Assembly (NCBI GenBank): GCA_023055425.1
Contig: JALGPY010000001.1
Coordinates: 117,967,057-118,031,056, forward strand
DNA: 64,000 nucleotides
From: Linanthus parryae
Taxonomy: Eukaryota > Streptophyta > Magnoliopsida > Ericales > Polemoniaceae
Reading direction: 5' to 3'
Shown here piece by piece: positions 20,485-30,740 of the stretch (positions are counted from its first letter, which is position 1; the number at the start of each line of letters is the position of its first letter). The position numbers and the translations under genes are program-made. The notes under the pieces were generated by a model, which saw only the letters and a program-made list of their open reading frames with translations, was not told where the DNA came from and ran no database searches.

Positions 20485-23400
20485 TCAAAGCAAATTCTTG
20501 ATTAAGGAGTCTTGGGGCTCGAACTGCTCGCTCAGCTTCTCTACCTGTTCCACTTCTTGCTTCAGTAGCTCGCACCTAGCATTCATCTCATGATACAGCT
20601 TCAGAGCTTCATCAACCTTTTGCTTCTGCTGCTCCACCTTCTGCTTCTCAGCTGCGAGATTCTGGTGGCCGAGTTTCAAAGTTACGGCTGCGCGAATCAG
20701 CGTGACTCTGTCCTTGAGAAATTTGAAACCCAGTCTGCCCTGGACTTTGATCAGGAGATTTTGGCACATGCCACATAGCAATTCAGCACTCTGGACCGAA
20801 ATGGTCGCAGGCGTAGCCGCAGATAGCTGCTCCAAAATCCAGATGGCTTCAGTAAGAAACAGCCTCCTGTCGAAGGGCCCTATCTCCAGAGATCTCACAA
20901 ACGACTGCGGGTAGGTCAGACGCATTCGAACCACCCAGTCTACATCGGTTTGCTTCAAACCTGAGGAGACGTCAAAAATAAGTTATGATGTCAAAACTCG
21001 CAAGCGAATAATGCGACGTGCGAACAGTAAAACTCTACTTACCAGTTCCTTCCAAGATCTCATGAAGAGAAGGAATGCGGGCTGCCGGGTTGTTCGAAGA
21101 TTGCCCTCGCTCCATAGCTCTCCTATCAGCTGCGAGCTCCAATCTCTCGTAGTCAGGAGGAAGAGTGTAGGCCGCACCAGCTGCGACTGCATTCCCAACC
21201 TGCGAGCCCCAAATGCTCCACGCAGGAATAGGTGCCTCTGGCTCAGTCATCACCGGAGGCGAAGGGACAGCCGAAGTCGCTTGGCGAAGGACGCTCTCAG
21301 ATGCGAGAACATTAGTAGCACTTGTCCTTACTTCCTCAGCACTAGCATGGACATCTTCATCCATCAGCACAGTATCAGCTCCAGCATCGTCGGAAAGTTC
21401 GATGATGTCCTCGAGAGGCTCACCCGCGTGTTCAGCAGCTGCGACGGGCTTCTCGGTATGGGGGCTCGGAATTGGAACATAGGACGCAGAAGGCTGACTT
21501 CTCTGCTCCAGCTCAGGTTCCTCAGCATGACCTGCGGTATTAAATGCGATAATATGAGGTAACTTGTGTTATAAGTTATTTCGCTACCTTTACTAAAGCT
21601 AAGAGTAAGCACCTCCACGCGAAGGTGGGATTGAGGTATCCTCATCGTACACTAAGGACGTGGAACCATGCCCTATCAGTGTGTCCTCACTAAGCAAGTC
21701 TTTAAGAGAAGCGTGACCTGGGATGCGAATAAACCAGTCATGATTCTGCCTTAAGTTGCTAAAGCCTAGTACGTGCGTATCACTCAAATAGTTACCTGAG
21801 GGTTCTCCGCATTTGCCTACTAACCAACGGCGAACGTCAGCCTTTGACACACCATGCTTTAACGCACCCACAATAACATCTCTATAAGTTACTGCGAGAT
21901 TGAAGATCTCACCTTTATCGCCACCTGCGATCTCTTCGAAGTCTGCTTGGACTTGCTCCAAGGCCGCTGCATCCTCTCCGGGAACCTCATCTTCCTCCCC
22001 CGCATGAGGAGCCACTTCTTCGGGGAGCTCGTCTTCCTCGCCAACTGGACGCACTAAGTCGTCAACATGCTGCTCTTCGAGGCTCCGCTGTTTCACACGC
22101 TCAAGCTCCTCTTCCTCTCGCCGCCTCCTTCTTTCAGCAGCCTCCGCGGCTGTCTTCCGGGACTCAGCAAGAACGTCCTCGCTTATGGGATCATCTGGAA
22201 TGCCAGAATGGGCATCTCTCTTTTGTCTCTTGGCCACAAGGCCACCAATGGTTTCATCATCATCATCTGCGAATACACGAATGGTTTAAAGAAAAGAAGT
22301 GCAAAGAAGTTACGGTAACGGGAAAGGAAATGCGACGGAGGTACCTCCTGATTCTTCCTCATGCATCACAACTGTTACTTCTTCTTCTTCATCACTTGCT
22401 TGGGGCTCCTGCCTCTCTTCCTCTTCCTCTTGATTGAATGGAACGAAAGTCTCGACTGCGAGATCTTTCCGCACTTTGCTGGGCATGCGACCTTTGCCTT
22501 TGTCCTTGATAGAAAGGGACCTCACTGGAGGAGAAGCTGGGGCATTCCTAGGGGAAGAAATCGTAATTCCCTTTTGCCTAGGTCTCTTCACTCTTGGCGC
22601 CGCAGTCGCTGGAGGAGACGGGTCATCTCCAGAAGGAGACGGAGCCGGAGGATTGTCTATCAGCGAGTCAGCAAAAGCATTCATGACTGTGCGAATCTTT
22701 GTTTCGAGCTCAGATTCCATCCTCCACGCTAGCCGGAACGACTGCCTTTGTCTTCTGGTGGCAACAATGGCGTTAACCAATGACTTGGAGCGATCACCAG
22801 ATGCGAATCGCCGCACATGACACTACAACCGTACAGAATAAAAATGTCAGCATAAGGAAATCAAGAAGCTTAATGCACGCGGAGAAATCGCTTACCTCAG
22901 CAAATGCCTTGCTATATCTGACGACATGCGTATCGCCCTTCTTAATTGCGGCGACTTGCTCCTTCAGAATGACATCAGGGCACAAATGGTTCTCACGATC
23001 CCACAGTGAGTAGCAACCATACTCAGACTCGCTCAGACTGCAAGTGGGGCGAAACGGAAAAGAGTTCCTTTTGATCAAGGGAGATCTACTTGGCTGCGCG
23101 GCCGACTCCGTCTCAATCCTCGTTTGCTGGGCAACCCAGTATGCGAGCCAGTTCTGGGAACAACCACCCTCGCGGGTTCCCGCAGGCTGCTCAAAAGGAA
23201 GATTGTTCATGAAAACCGTCTTGCACTCCTTTGTTAGCAAGCGCTTGTAGCATCCTCTGACAATGGACTGGGGCCAGATTGATGGGGCCACCGCATCAAA
23301 ACCAAACTGAGGAGAAACTCGAGTGGGGTCAACGTCCACGGTAAGCTTTTCATACCTCGGCGCGAGCTCACGAATATGCTCTGCAAGGGCAGGAAGGGAA

Positions 23401-24776
23401 CCTCGCAGACACCAGCAAAAGAACTCGCGGTAGCGCTCATGGAAATGAGGTCCCCCTTCAAAGAGAAGCTCTTCTGAGAAGACCATGCCTTTAGAGGGGT
23501 ATAGCTTTGGAAACCATCGCACATTCTCAATGCGTGTGGCATAGGGCCTGGCAGTAAACTCCTTCCGTTTGTCGCATATCAAACTCCAAACGCACTTGGT
23601 GTTGCCTGTTCCGAACCATCTCGCAGCTCTTCCGCTGTTGCGCACTTCTGTCTCGCCTGGGGGACACCACTTGTCAAGTTGGAGAGCAGTTGGAGCATAA
23701 GACGGCCAGCGCTCGAAAACCCACATTGTCAAAAAGGAAATATTGACAAAAGTCAGTACATCGAGGCGGCCACGCGACTCCCTCATAGCCAGAACCAGCT
23801 GATCAAGCCTATAGTACAGCGTGCCCAAGACCAAGGGTCCGAGTGCGACTCTCTGGCCAAGAGCGAGCCTCACAGCAAGTGGCAACACATGGTAGAAGAC
23901 TCCGTCATGGGGGTGACCATCAATCAAGTACCTCGACAGCCAGGCACAGAGAAAAGCACAAAGGGTCAAGTGATAACCCTTGCCCTCTACGTAATTCTCG
24001 GCCTCCGGATCTTCACTCAGAAGTTTCTTAGTAATGCTGATGTTCGCATAGTCTCGAAAGAAGTACTGCAACCATTTGTTCCAGGTATTCTTCGCGGATG
24101 TATCAACCATCTGCCAGTTCGGAAGAGGCTTCGCAGTGGTCCACCGAGTGGAGATTTTCTTCACCTCTGCTAGGCATCCCTCCATCTGCGTGTACAAGGC
24201 AATCTCCGCAGATGTCCTCAAGGGACTCAGAGGGTCCACCTCGCCCATGGGGGAAAGCTCGTACAGCATTTGAACGTCCTCGAGTGTGGGGGCAGCCTCG
24301 AATTCAGCAAAATGGAACGTGTGAGTCGCAGGCGAGTAACGGGACAGAAGGTCTAGAAGCATGGATTGATCCAGCTTCACGGCAGCACCCTTCATAGCAC
24401 GAATAGCAAAGTATACGCCGGCTTCATCAAGAGTCGCGGCGTGATGATCCAACACGTGGTCGATCCACTCATCCATATAGTCCAATTTCTGGACAAACGC
24501 CTGGGTAGAAATCGCAGTATATGGGAAGTGCCCGTTCTCGATCCCCAATCGAACCACATCCTCGGAACCAACCAACTCGAGCAAGGCTGAGTTAACTGGG
24601 CGAGTCAGCGTCAGCAATCGCTCAACGGGGACAGGATCAGGCATCCTCTTCGCCTTTACCCTCGCATGGTAGAAATCTTTGCCGCCTAAAAAGGGGGCTT
24701 TTCGCCACAAGGCCTGCGGAAGGTCGGGTATCTCTTCATCTTCCTTGACGGGTCTGGTTACTCTTGTCTTGGCCAT
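20485..24776 (-). CDS. Antisense five-exon gene with plant-mobile-domain-like protein
   Basis: Exons in transcript order: 22896-24776, 22345-22822, 21613-22266, 21043-21531, 20485-20960 (1881, 478, 654, 489 and 476 bases; total 3978, giving 1325 aa). All four introns are short (73, 78, 81, 82 bp), GT-AG, and keep the frame (phases 0, 1, 1, 1). Residues 1-627 resemble the plant mobile domain: THTFHFAEFEAAPTLEDV at about 151-168, a CAFLCAWLSRYL segment at 273-284, then AVRLALGQRVALGPL near 301-315. Exons 2-3 encode an acidic, Arg/Glu-rich linker followed by a compact segment (DVRRWLVGKCGEPSGNYL). Exon 5 ends in a coiled coil (EKQKVEQQKQKVDEALKLYH). The start MAKTRVTRP is the first ATG in the frame. 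Plant mobile domains occur both in host genes of the MAIL/MAIN family and in transposable elements. Its role in the element is unknown. The first exon and splice phases are solid; the domain name is from memory. Confidence 0.82.
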
Positions 24777-25448
24777 TCCTGCGGAAGAGCAAGAAAAAGG
24801 GGGAGAAATACCACACTTCAGTTTGAATTTTGAAATTCAAGATCTATGCAAAGGAAGACGAACAGTTCCGGTATCGATTTCAGAAATTGGGGAGTTGCAA
24901 GATCTCGTATTGTTGAAGGATTAAAACAAAGCGGGTTCAAAGATCAAAGCCTCTTCACAAATTTCATGGGTTTACAGATTCAACGCGGTTCAAGGCAAAC
25001 ACTGGTATCTTAAATCAAAAGTAAACGAGGCCAACCTTGTTTTCTTGAAGCCTGCTTGGATATGCACAATTGAAGAATACGATTTGCAGTTCTGAACTGG
25101 TGATTGATTATCTGGATCTGCTCTCGAAGATCTCCGGGTACCATTCACTTTAAGAGAAAGAAGTGATGCTTTGAAATAATGGGGGATACAAGGTATTTAT
25201 CCGAAACAATGAAGGGTTGCGTCCTTTCGGTAGTCGAATGGCAACCGTCACCGTCGAATCGCGCAATCACAGGACAAGCTGACGTCACGCCTAAAACCCT
25301 AAAGGTCAGACGGCACGACTCTAGGGGTTTTAGGTCATAATGACACGCACGGGGGATTAACTTACCCGTATTTGAATTGGTGCGTGGCGGCGACGCGTAT
25401 GTTGATTTCCGCGCATGGAAGCCTATGCAGCTATGAGTCTTCACGCGC
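24777..25448 (-). promoter_or_regulatory. Upstream region of the antisense gene
   Basis: About 670 bases between the antisense start codon and the polypurine tract, without a gene. The best TATA-like sequence on the minus strand is GGATAAATACC at 25192-25202, which would give a leader of almost 400 bases. The 3' LTR itself is a second possible source of antisense promoter activity. Weakly supported. Confidence 0.3.
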
Positions 25449-25458
25449 AGAAAGGGGG
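25449..25458 (+). other. Polypurine tract of the Tat element
   Basis: AGAAAGGGGG, four bases before the 3' LTR, in the standard place for plus-strand priming. Confidence 0.8.
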
Positions 25459-25462
25459 CTAA

Positions 25463-26088
25463 TGTAGATAGTGCTTTCTGTGCTGACAGATCTAGGCCAC
25501 GTGGCAACCATCCATCACACCATATTGTGCTCCACACACACTGGATCACCAGCCGAGCTGATCCATGTGGGGGCTGCGAGACAGAGCCCTCGCATACCAC
25601 TGCACGGGACTTGTAGGGACTTTGTGGTTTGGAGGCTAGAGTAAGCCCTGTCGCGTGCGAGCCAAGCCCGCACGCGACCTTTAGTAACTGTTTTGAGAGA
25701 TTTATGGCACGAGCTCCATAAACCCGGTCAATCCGGTCAAACCCGGTCAACCTCGTAACGGTTCCGGTATTCGCGCACCACGTGCTGTAACGGTCCCTAT
25801 ATACTCGTACGAACGTGCCGTTATGGTTAAGCTAATTAAGCCGCCATCAATGGGCGCATTAACCACACTACAACGGTCATGTTCTCCAGTATATATAGAT
25901 CGTCAACCTTTTCATACAAAGGAGAACACACTGCCATACGCGGAAGCTCTGCCAAACCTCTGTCTCTCTCTCAGACATTGCTACTGCCTTACTCTCTCCC
26001 TACACACAACCCCACTCTTCCTGTGCGATCCTTGATCCACTACATACGGTGCACACAGAGGTCTCCCCGCCGGAATCTCTTGTGCACA
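25463..26088 (+). repeat. 3' LTR of the Tat element
   Basis: 626 bp, TG...CA, followed by the target duplication ATGAG at 26089-26093. It is about 98.9% identical to the 5' LTR by eye. Confidence 0.95.
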
Positions 26089-26910
26089 ATGAGCTCATAT
26101 TATTAATATCAGATAACTCCCCACGTTAAGATTACATATACCCGTTAATGCTGATCTACTCTTATTGACAATTTCAATCTCATCAACATCTTATGTATTC
26201 TCTGATCTAAAGCGCTAAACCCTTATTCGTTATGTCCGGTTACAAATAACCAGCTGGCCAGGCTTGACATAACAAACCTAGTGAGCTCCCAGGAGGGTAC
26301 ATCATTCTCATACGAGACGTGGATTACATGATTCATTTAGCTTTCACCAAATCATAACAATCATTATCCAATATACCAGGATTGTTGACTCGCATTTGAA
26401 TCTCACTCAATATATCAAAATAATGATTAATCAAGATTTGTGTCCACATAAACAATAATAGATTAAGAGTTTCTAATATTACCAATAACAATGAAATATT
26501 ATATTATCTCACTTCGGTCAGTCCGAGATAATTATATTTCATATGGCGGTCCTGTTCAACATACACAAAGTATGCCAGTGTAACAAGTTGAAACTATACC
26601 GTTTCCTTGACCGAGATGTGTCACTATAATGTTACACTGCAGTCGTTCCGATGGTTTGTCCAAAATCATCTAGACTGTGAACCCTTAATTATATTCCATA
26701 AATAAATGACAATCAATCTCGCGCATGCCCGGACTCGTCTGAATGTCCGATCGTCTTAGGTATGGAAGATGGGACTTTATAATGCATATTTATATGGCAA
26801 ATAATAAATAGCATTTGAATACTCACGTGTCTGCTAAATTAAGATGCAAACAGTTATCTATTAAGAATTATTAATTCAACCATAAATATGGATTTTTGAA
26901 TACATTTACC

Positions 26911-29900
26911 AACAAAAAATCCCTCAATCTCCTGCATAATTTAGACCTATAAGTTTGTGCAATTATCTTTACAAAATAATTGTAAAAAATCTAGCCAATA
27001 GATTGAAGCCTATTTCAGGACAAATCACAGGGGAATATCAAGTTGCTTTCATTCCCAAAAGGAAAATACAAGATAATGTGCTTATAGCACAAGAGATTTT
27101 TCACTTCATCAAACATAGCTCTGAAACTAGATTTATCAAAGGCATATGAAAGAGTGAGTTGGAAGTTTTTGAAGGAAATCATGGCGAAATTAGGGTTCTG
27201 TGAGGGTTGGATCCAGTTGATTCTTAAATGTGTCTCCACTGTTAGCTCTTCCATCAAAATCAGTGGGAATGGCACTTCAAGATTCAAACCACAAAGAGGG
27301 CTAAGGCAGGGGACCCTCTGTCCCCTTACCTTCTTGTCCTCGTAGTTGAAGTGTTTTCTAAAATGCTCTCTCAAGACCAAGAAGAAGAAACAATCAAAGG
27401 AGTTAAAACTTCCAGAAGAGCTTTATCTATTAACCATCTGCTCTTTGCAGATGACTGTGTAATATTTCTGAATTCTGACATGAAGGAAGTGGCAAATCTT
27501 ATGGAAATTCTAGCAAGATTTGAAGAGGCTACAGGAATGAAGGTTAATATGGACAAATCCTCAGTGTTATTTTCTCCAAACACATTTGTAGAGTTCAAAG
27601 CTCAACTTCTCAACAGTTATGGTTTCCAAGAAATGTCAGATGAAGCAAAATACTTAGGGGTTCCATTCCTTTGGGTTAAAACTAGAGTTGAAGCCCTCAA
27701 CTTCATTGTGGATAGGGTGATTGATAAACTTCAAAATTGGAAGAGCCTTCTTCTCTCAAGAGCAGGTAAGGAGAACATGATCAAATCTATATGTCAAGCC
27801 ATTCCAATTACATTATGCAATGTTTCAAATTTCCTAAAAAAGTCTGTGACCTGCTCAGCAAGGCAGTGATGAACTTTTGGTGGGGTTCTGACCCAACAAA
27901 AAGATCCTTAAACTGGGTTAAATGGGATACAATGAAAAAGGCAAATAAATTTGGAGGGTTTGGATTAGAGACTTTTGACATTTCAATTATGCTCTTCTAG
28001 CAAAACAAGGATGGAGAAAATTAAAAGACCCTTTATCTTTGTGTGCTAAATTCCTCAAAAATTTCCACTTCCCAAATTCTAGCTTCTTGCAAGCAAAAAA
28101 GGGTAATTCTCCAAGTTGGTCCTGGCAAAGCCTTTTGGAAGGAAGAGATAAAGTTATTAAACTTGGAGGGCGGTCTATTGGTAATGGGAGAAGAGCATAG
28201 TTTTTGAAACCGGACCGGACCGGCCGGTTCGATCGGTGAACCGGTGCCTCACCGGTCCGGTCAAGCTATAAGACGGTTCATGTAATTGAACCGGTCGAAC
28301 CCTGCAAAAACTGCCGATTAATCACCAAACTGGTAAACCGGCCGGTTTTCCACGGTTTCACCGGTTTTTGTATACGATACAGATTGATGCCGGCGGCCGC
28401 CATGGCCTTCTTCGCCAATGACGAAACATAGAGAGAACATGGATATTGTTTGGAATCGATAATAGTCACCGACGAGAATGAAGTCGATTTGTCGCCGACT
28501 CGCCATGCGTGGAGAGAGTGTCTGTGTGCTTAGTACGGCGAGAGAGAGTGTGTTTGGGTTGGGTTTGTAATGGGGTGAAACAGAAAAATGAAGAGAGAGA
28601 GAGAGAGGGAGAGAGAGAAAGAGATAAGATCAAAGAGAGTAACAAACTTTATCAGAAAATGAAACTGAATGCCCCGACTTTGGTGGAATATTGACTTGTT
28701 CAAGAAAAAAAGTAGGAACCACGTTGCCATGTCTTCATATATTAGTATATATTTACAATTTTTCTTAACTATCCATGCTAATGGGTTAACTTTGATTATC
28801 TTAATATCTTGTTTATAAACGTTTAAAAAACGATATAATTGTTGCGTAACTTTTATTTTTGAAAGCTTAATTGTTGTGTTGGACAAAAAAAAAGCTTAAT
28901 TGTTGCTTTCTCAAAAAATAAGAAGAAAGAAAGCTTAATTGTTGCGTAATTTAATCCAAGTATTCTAAATATTGTGGGTATTTTTTATTATGTTTACTAT
29001 TTTTGTATAAAAAATAATAAATACATATTATTAAATAAACGTGCATTGAACCGGTCCGACCGTGAACCGGTGTCTCACCGGTTCGAAGACCGGTCCAGTT
29101 TTTAAAACTTTGGAGAAGAGTGTTGATTAAAGAGAACTGGATTCCAAAATCCAATCCTAGCTCCACTATACAAATTCATCCCTCAGTATTTGTCTCCATG
29201 TGATCTCACTGATTAATGATCAGTCTAGATCTTGGAGGATAGGGGTTATCAGGAACTCAATTAGTGCTGAAGTTGCAAAAAAGATCCTCAAAATTCCCCT
29301 TCCTCATTTCTCAAGAGACGATACTTATGTGTGGCCTTGGTAAAAAAATGGTGTTTACTCAGTTAAATATGGGTATATAGCTGCAATTTGTATGGAGGAA
29401 CATAAGGAGCAAAAGCTTAATGAAGGCCAAAGCTCCAATCAGCTGATGGGAGAAGACTGAAAATGGTGCTGGACTCTCAAAATACCTCCAAGAATCATTC
29501 ACTTTATTTGGTGCATATGCAATTGAGCACTTGCAACTAAATATCGGTTTTTTAAAAGACAATGTGCTGATTCCAACATTTGTCCCATCTGTCAAAGTGA
29601 GGTGTAAACTGAATAGCATCTCCTAACTCAATGTGCTTGGACAAAATTTGCTTGGTTTGGGATGTTGGGTCTGAGAAGTGAGCAGCTGCAGAAATTACCT
29701 AACTTCATAAGCTGGTTGAAGGAGTTAATAGAGGTAAGTAAGAGCTCAAGCCCAGGTAGAGACTTAGTGGAGAAAACCATTATATGTTGCTGGTTCATAT
29801 GGAAAGAGAGGAATGAATTGGTGTTCTCTGGTAAACCAATTTCTCCTAACTTTGCTATTAACAATTTTAAATTCTTCTACAACTCTTGGATAAATCACAA

Positions 29901-30470
29901 ATCTCGCATCTCAGAAGTGGTTCCTCTTCCCAGATCAGGGGAAGAAAATAGAATCAACACATGGAAGAAGCCTCAATATGGGTGGGTGAAATCAAATAGT
30001 GATGCCAGCTGGAAAACCAGTTCAGATATGACAGATATTGGTTGGATTATAAGAAATGCTGAAGGAAAGGTCTTGAATGGCCAAGTTTCAAGAAAAAGAG
30101 TAGAATCTCCTCAAATGGCAGAGGCTCTGGCCATCAAAGCAGCTTGTGCTGGAATTAAAGATATGGAAGCTCAAAAAATGGTGGAATCTGACTCTCTGGA
30201 GGTGATTTATTGGCTTCAAGGTAAAGGCAAAATCAATTGGAAGCTTCAGGAAATAATCTCTGATATGAGAGTTCACGCAGACACTGAAAATATCAAGTTT
30301 AGATGGATCCCTAGAAAGGCTAATAGTGTTGCTAATTGGCTAGTTAGAAAATGTGTAGAAGAGGGTTTAAATTGGAGATGGGTAGATGTTCCCAATCCCT
30401 CTAAAAAAATTTCTATGTAAAGACCTCTCTGTTTCTGCTTATTAAAACTTTTGTTGGTGAAAAAAAAACT
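26911..30470 (+). pseudogene. LINE right part: RT and C-terminal RNase H
   Basis: Continuation of the LINE broken at 10070. RT motifs in order: RPISLCNYLYKIIVKNLANRL-like start at about 26940; AFIPKRKIQDNVLIAQE (about 27045); LDLSKAYERVSWKFL (about 27130, across a frameshift); QRGLRQG (27290); and the catalytic LLFADDC at about 27440. A zinc-binding reverse-transcriptase region lies at about 29450-29640. An RNase H domain occupies 29662-30420 (SDASWKTSSDMTDIGWII; ESDSLEVIYWLQGKG; PRKANSVANWLVRKC). A short A-run at about 30462 marks the 3' end. Stops and frameshifts make it defective, although the 252-codon RNase H segment is still open. Confidence 0.87.
28196..29112. mobile_element. hAT-type element, 917 bp, non-autonomous
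   Basis: Flanked by the perfect 8-bp duplication GAGAAGAG (28188-28195 and 29113-29120), which is the hAT target size. Ends are imperfect inverted repeats: CATAGTTTTTGAAACCGGAC at the left, and CAAAGTTTTAAAAACTGGAC reading inward from the right. GC-rich CCGGT/ACCGG tracts follow at both ends. The centre is AT-rich with a GA run at about 28594-28621. The longest frame (61 codons at 28509) has no recognisable domain. Removing the element and one duplication restores the LINE reading GNGRR...VLIKENWIPK. Confidence 0.85.
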
Positions 30471-30740
30471 TAATGATAAGTAGCCCACTCTTCGAGCTAC
30501 ATCGTTCTCTCTCTCTAATAATTTTCTCTGCAAATTTACAGAGATGAAAAATTGATTACCCGATTGGTTTATCACCGGAGTCTATACTCTCGGTTCCTTT
30601 TCTTATTGGTTCTTCATGAACTTTTCTTATTGGTTCTTCATGATCTTTCTCTCAGTTCTTTTCCTCAGTTTTTCTCACTCGCTCTTGTTCTTGGCATCGT
30701 TAGTCCCACATCTCTTCTCTTTCATCGCCCTCCCTCTTCG

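Larger units (their letters stand above)
11116..26088 (+). mobile_element. Ty3/Gypsy retrotransposon, Tat lineage, 14,973 bp, apparently complete
   Basis: Both LTRs are 626 bp and run TG...CA. The 5-bp target duplication ATGAG flanks the element at 11111-11115 and 26089-26093, and the uninterrupted target is seen in the sister copy near 36375. Order: 5' LTR, primer-binding site, gag-protease, pol, tandem array, antisense five-exon gene, polypurine tract, 3' LTR. The second, archaeal-type RNase H between the Gypsy RNase H and integrase is the hallmark of the Tat lineage. I count about seven LTR substitutions and no indels (about 1.1%), so the insertion is recent. Extra antisense genes and variable 3' repeat regions are known for Tat elements; this one carries both. 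Confidence 0.93.
10071..26910. mobile_element. Mutator-like non-coding element, copy 1, split by a Tat retrotransposon
   Basis: Outer parts 10071-11115 and 26094-26910 together match the element at 35361-37116 from end to end. Both begin TGAAGGGAAA, share ACCACGTGATTTATG, and end near TGAATACAWTT. Assembled length is about 1.86 kb. It has no long reading frame. It lies in the LINE reverse transcriptase: LINE sequence reads up to 10070 and resumes at 26911. A target duplication is only hinted at (A-rich flanks). The Mutator-like assignment rests on copy 2, which has a clean 9-bp duplication. No terminal inverted repeats are visible. Confidence 0.65.

Noticed and set aside
22310..22816. Separate small proteins on the minus strand at 22310-22816, 21599-22237, 21035-21370 and 20485-20958
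   Set aside because: Each lacks a proper ATG at its start or reads into an intron. All join in phase as exons 2-5 of one gene.
10071..26910. The outer nested element being a solo LTR starting TGTCCCGG and ending CTCCTGCA
   Set aside because: Comparison with the second copy, which has an exact 9-bp duplication and an empty site, places the ends at TGAAGGG and ATTTACC instead.
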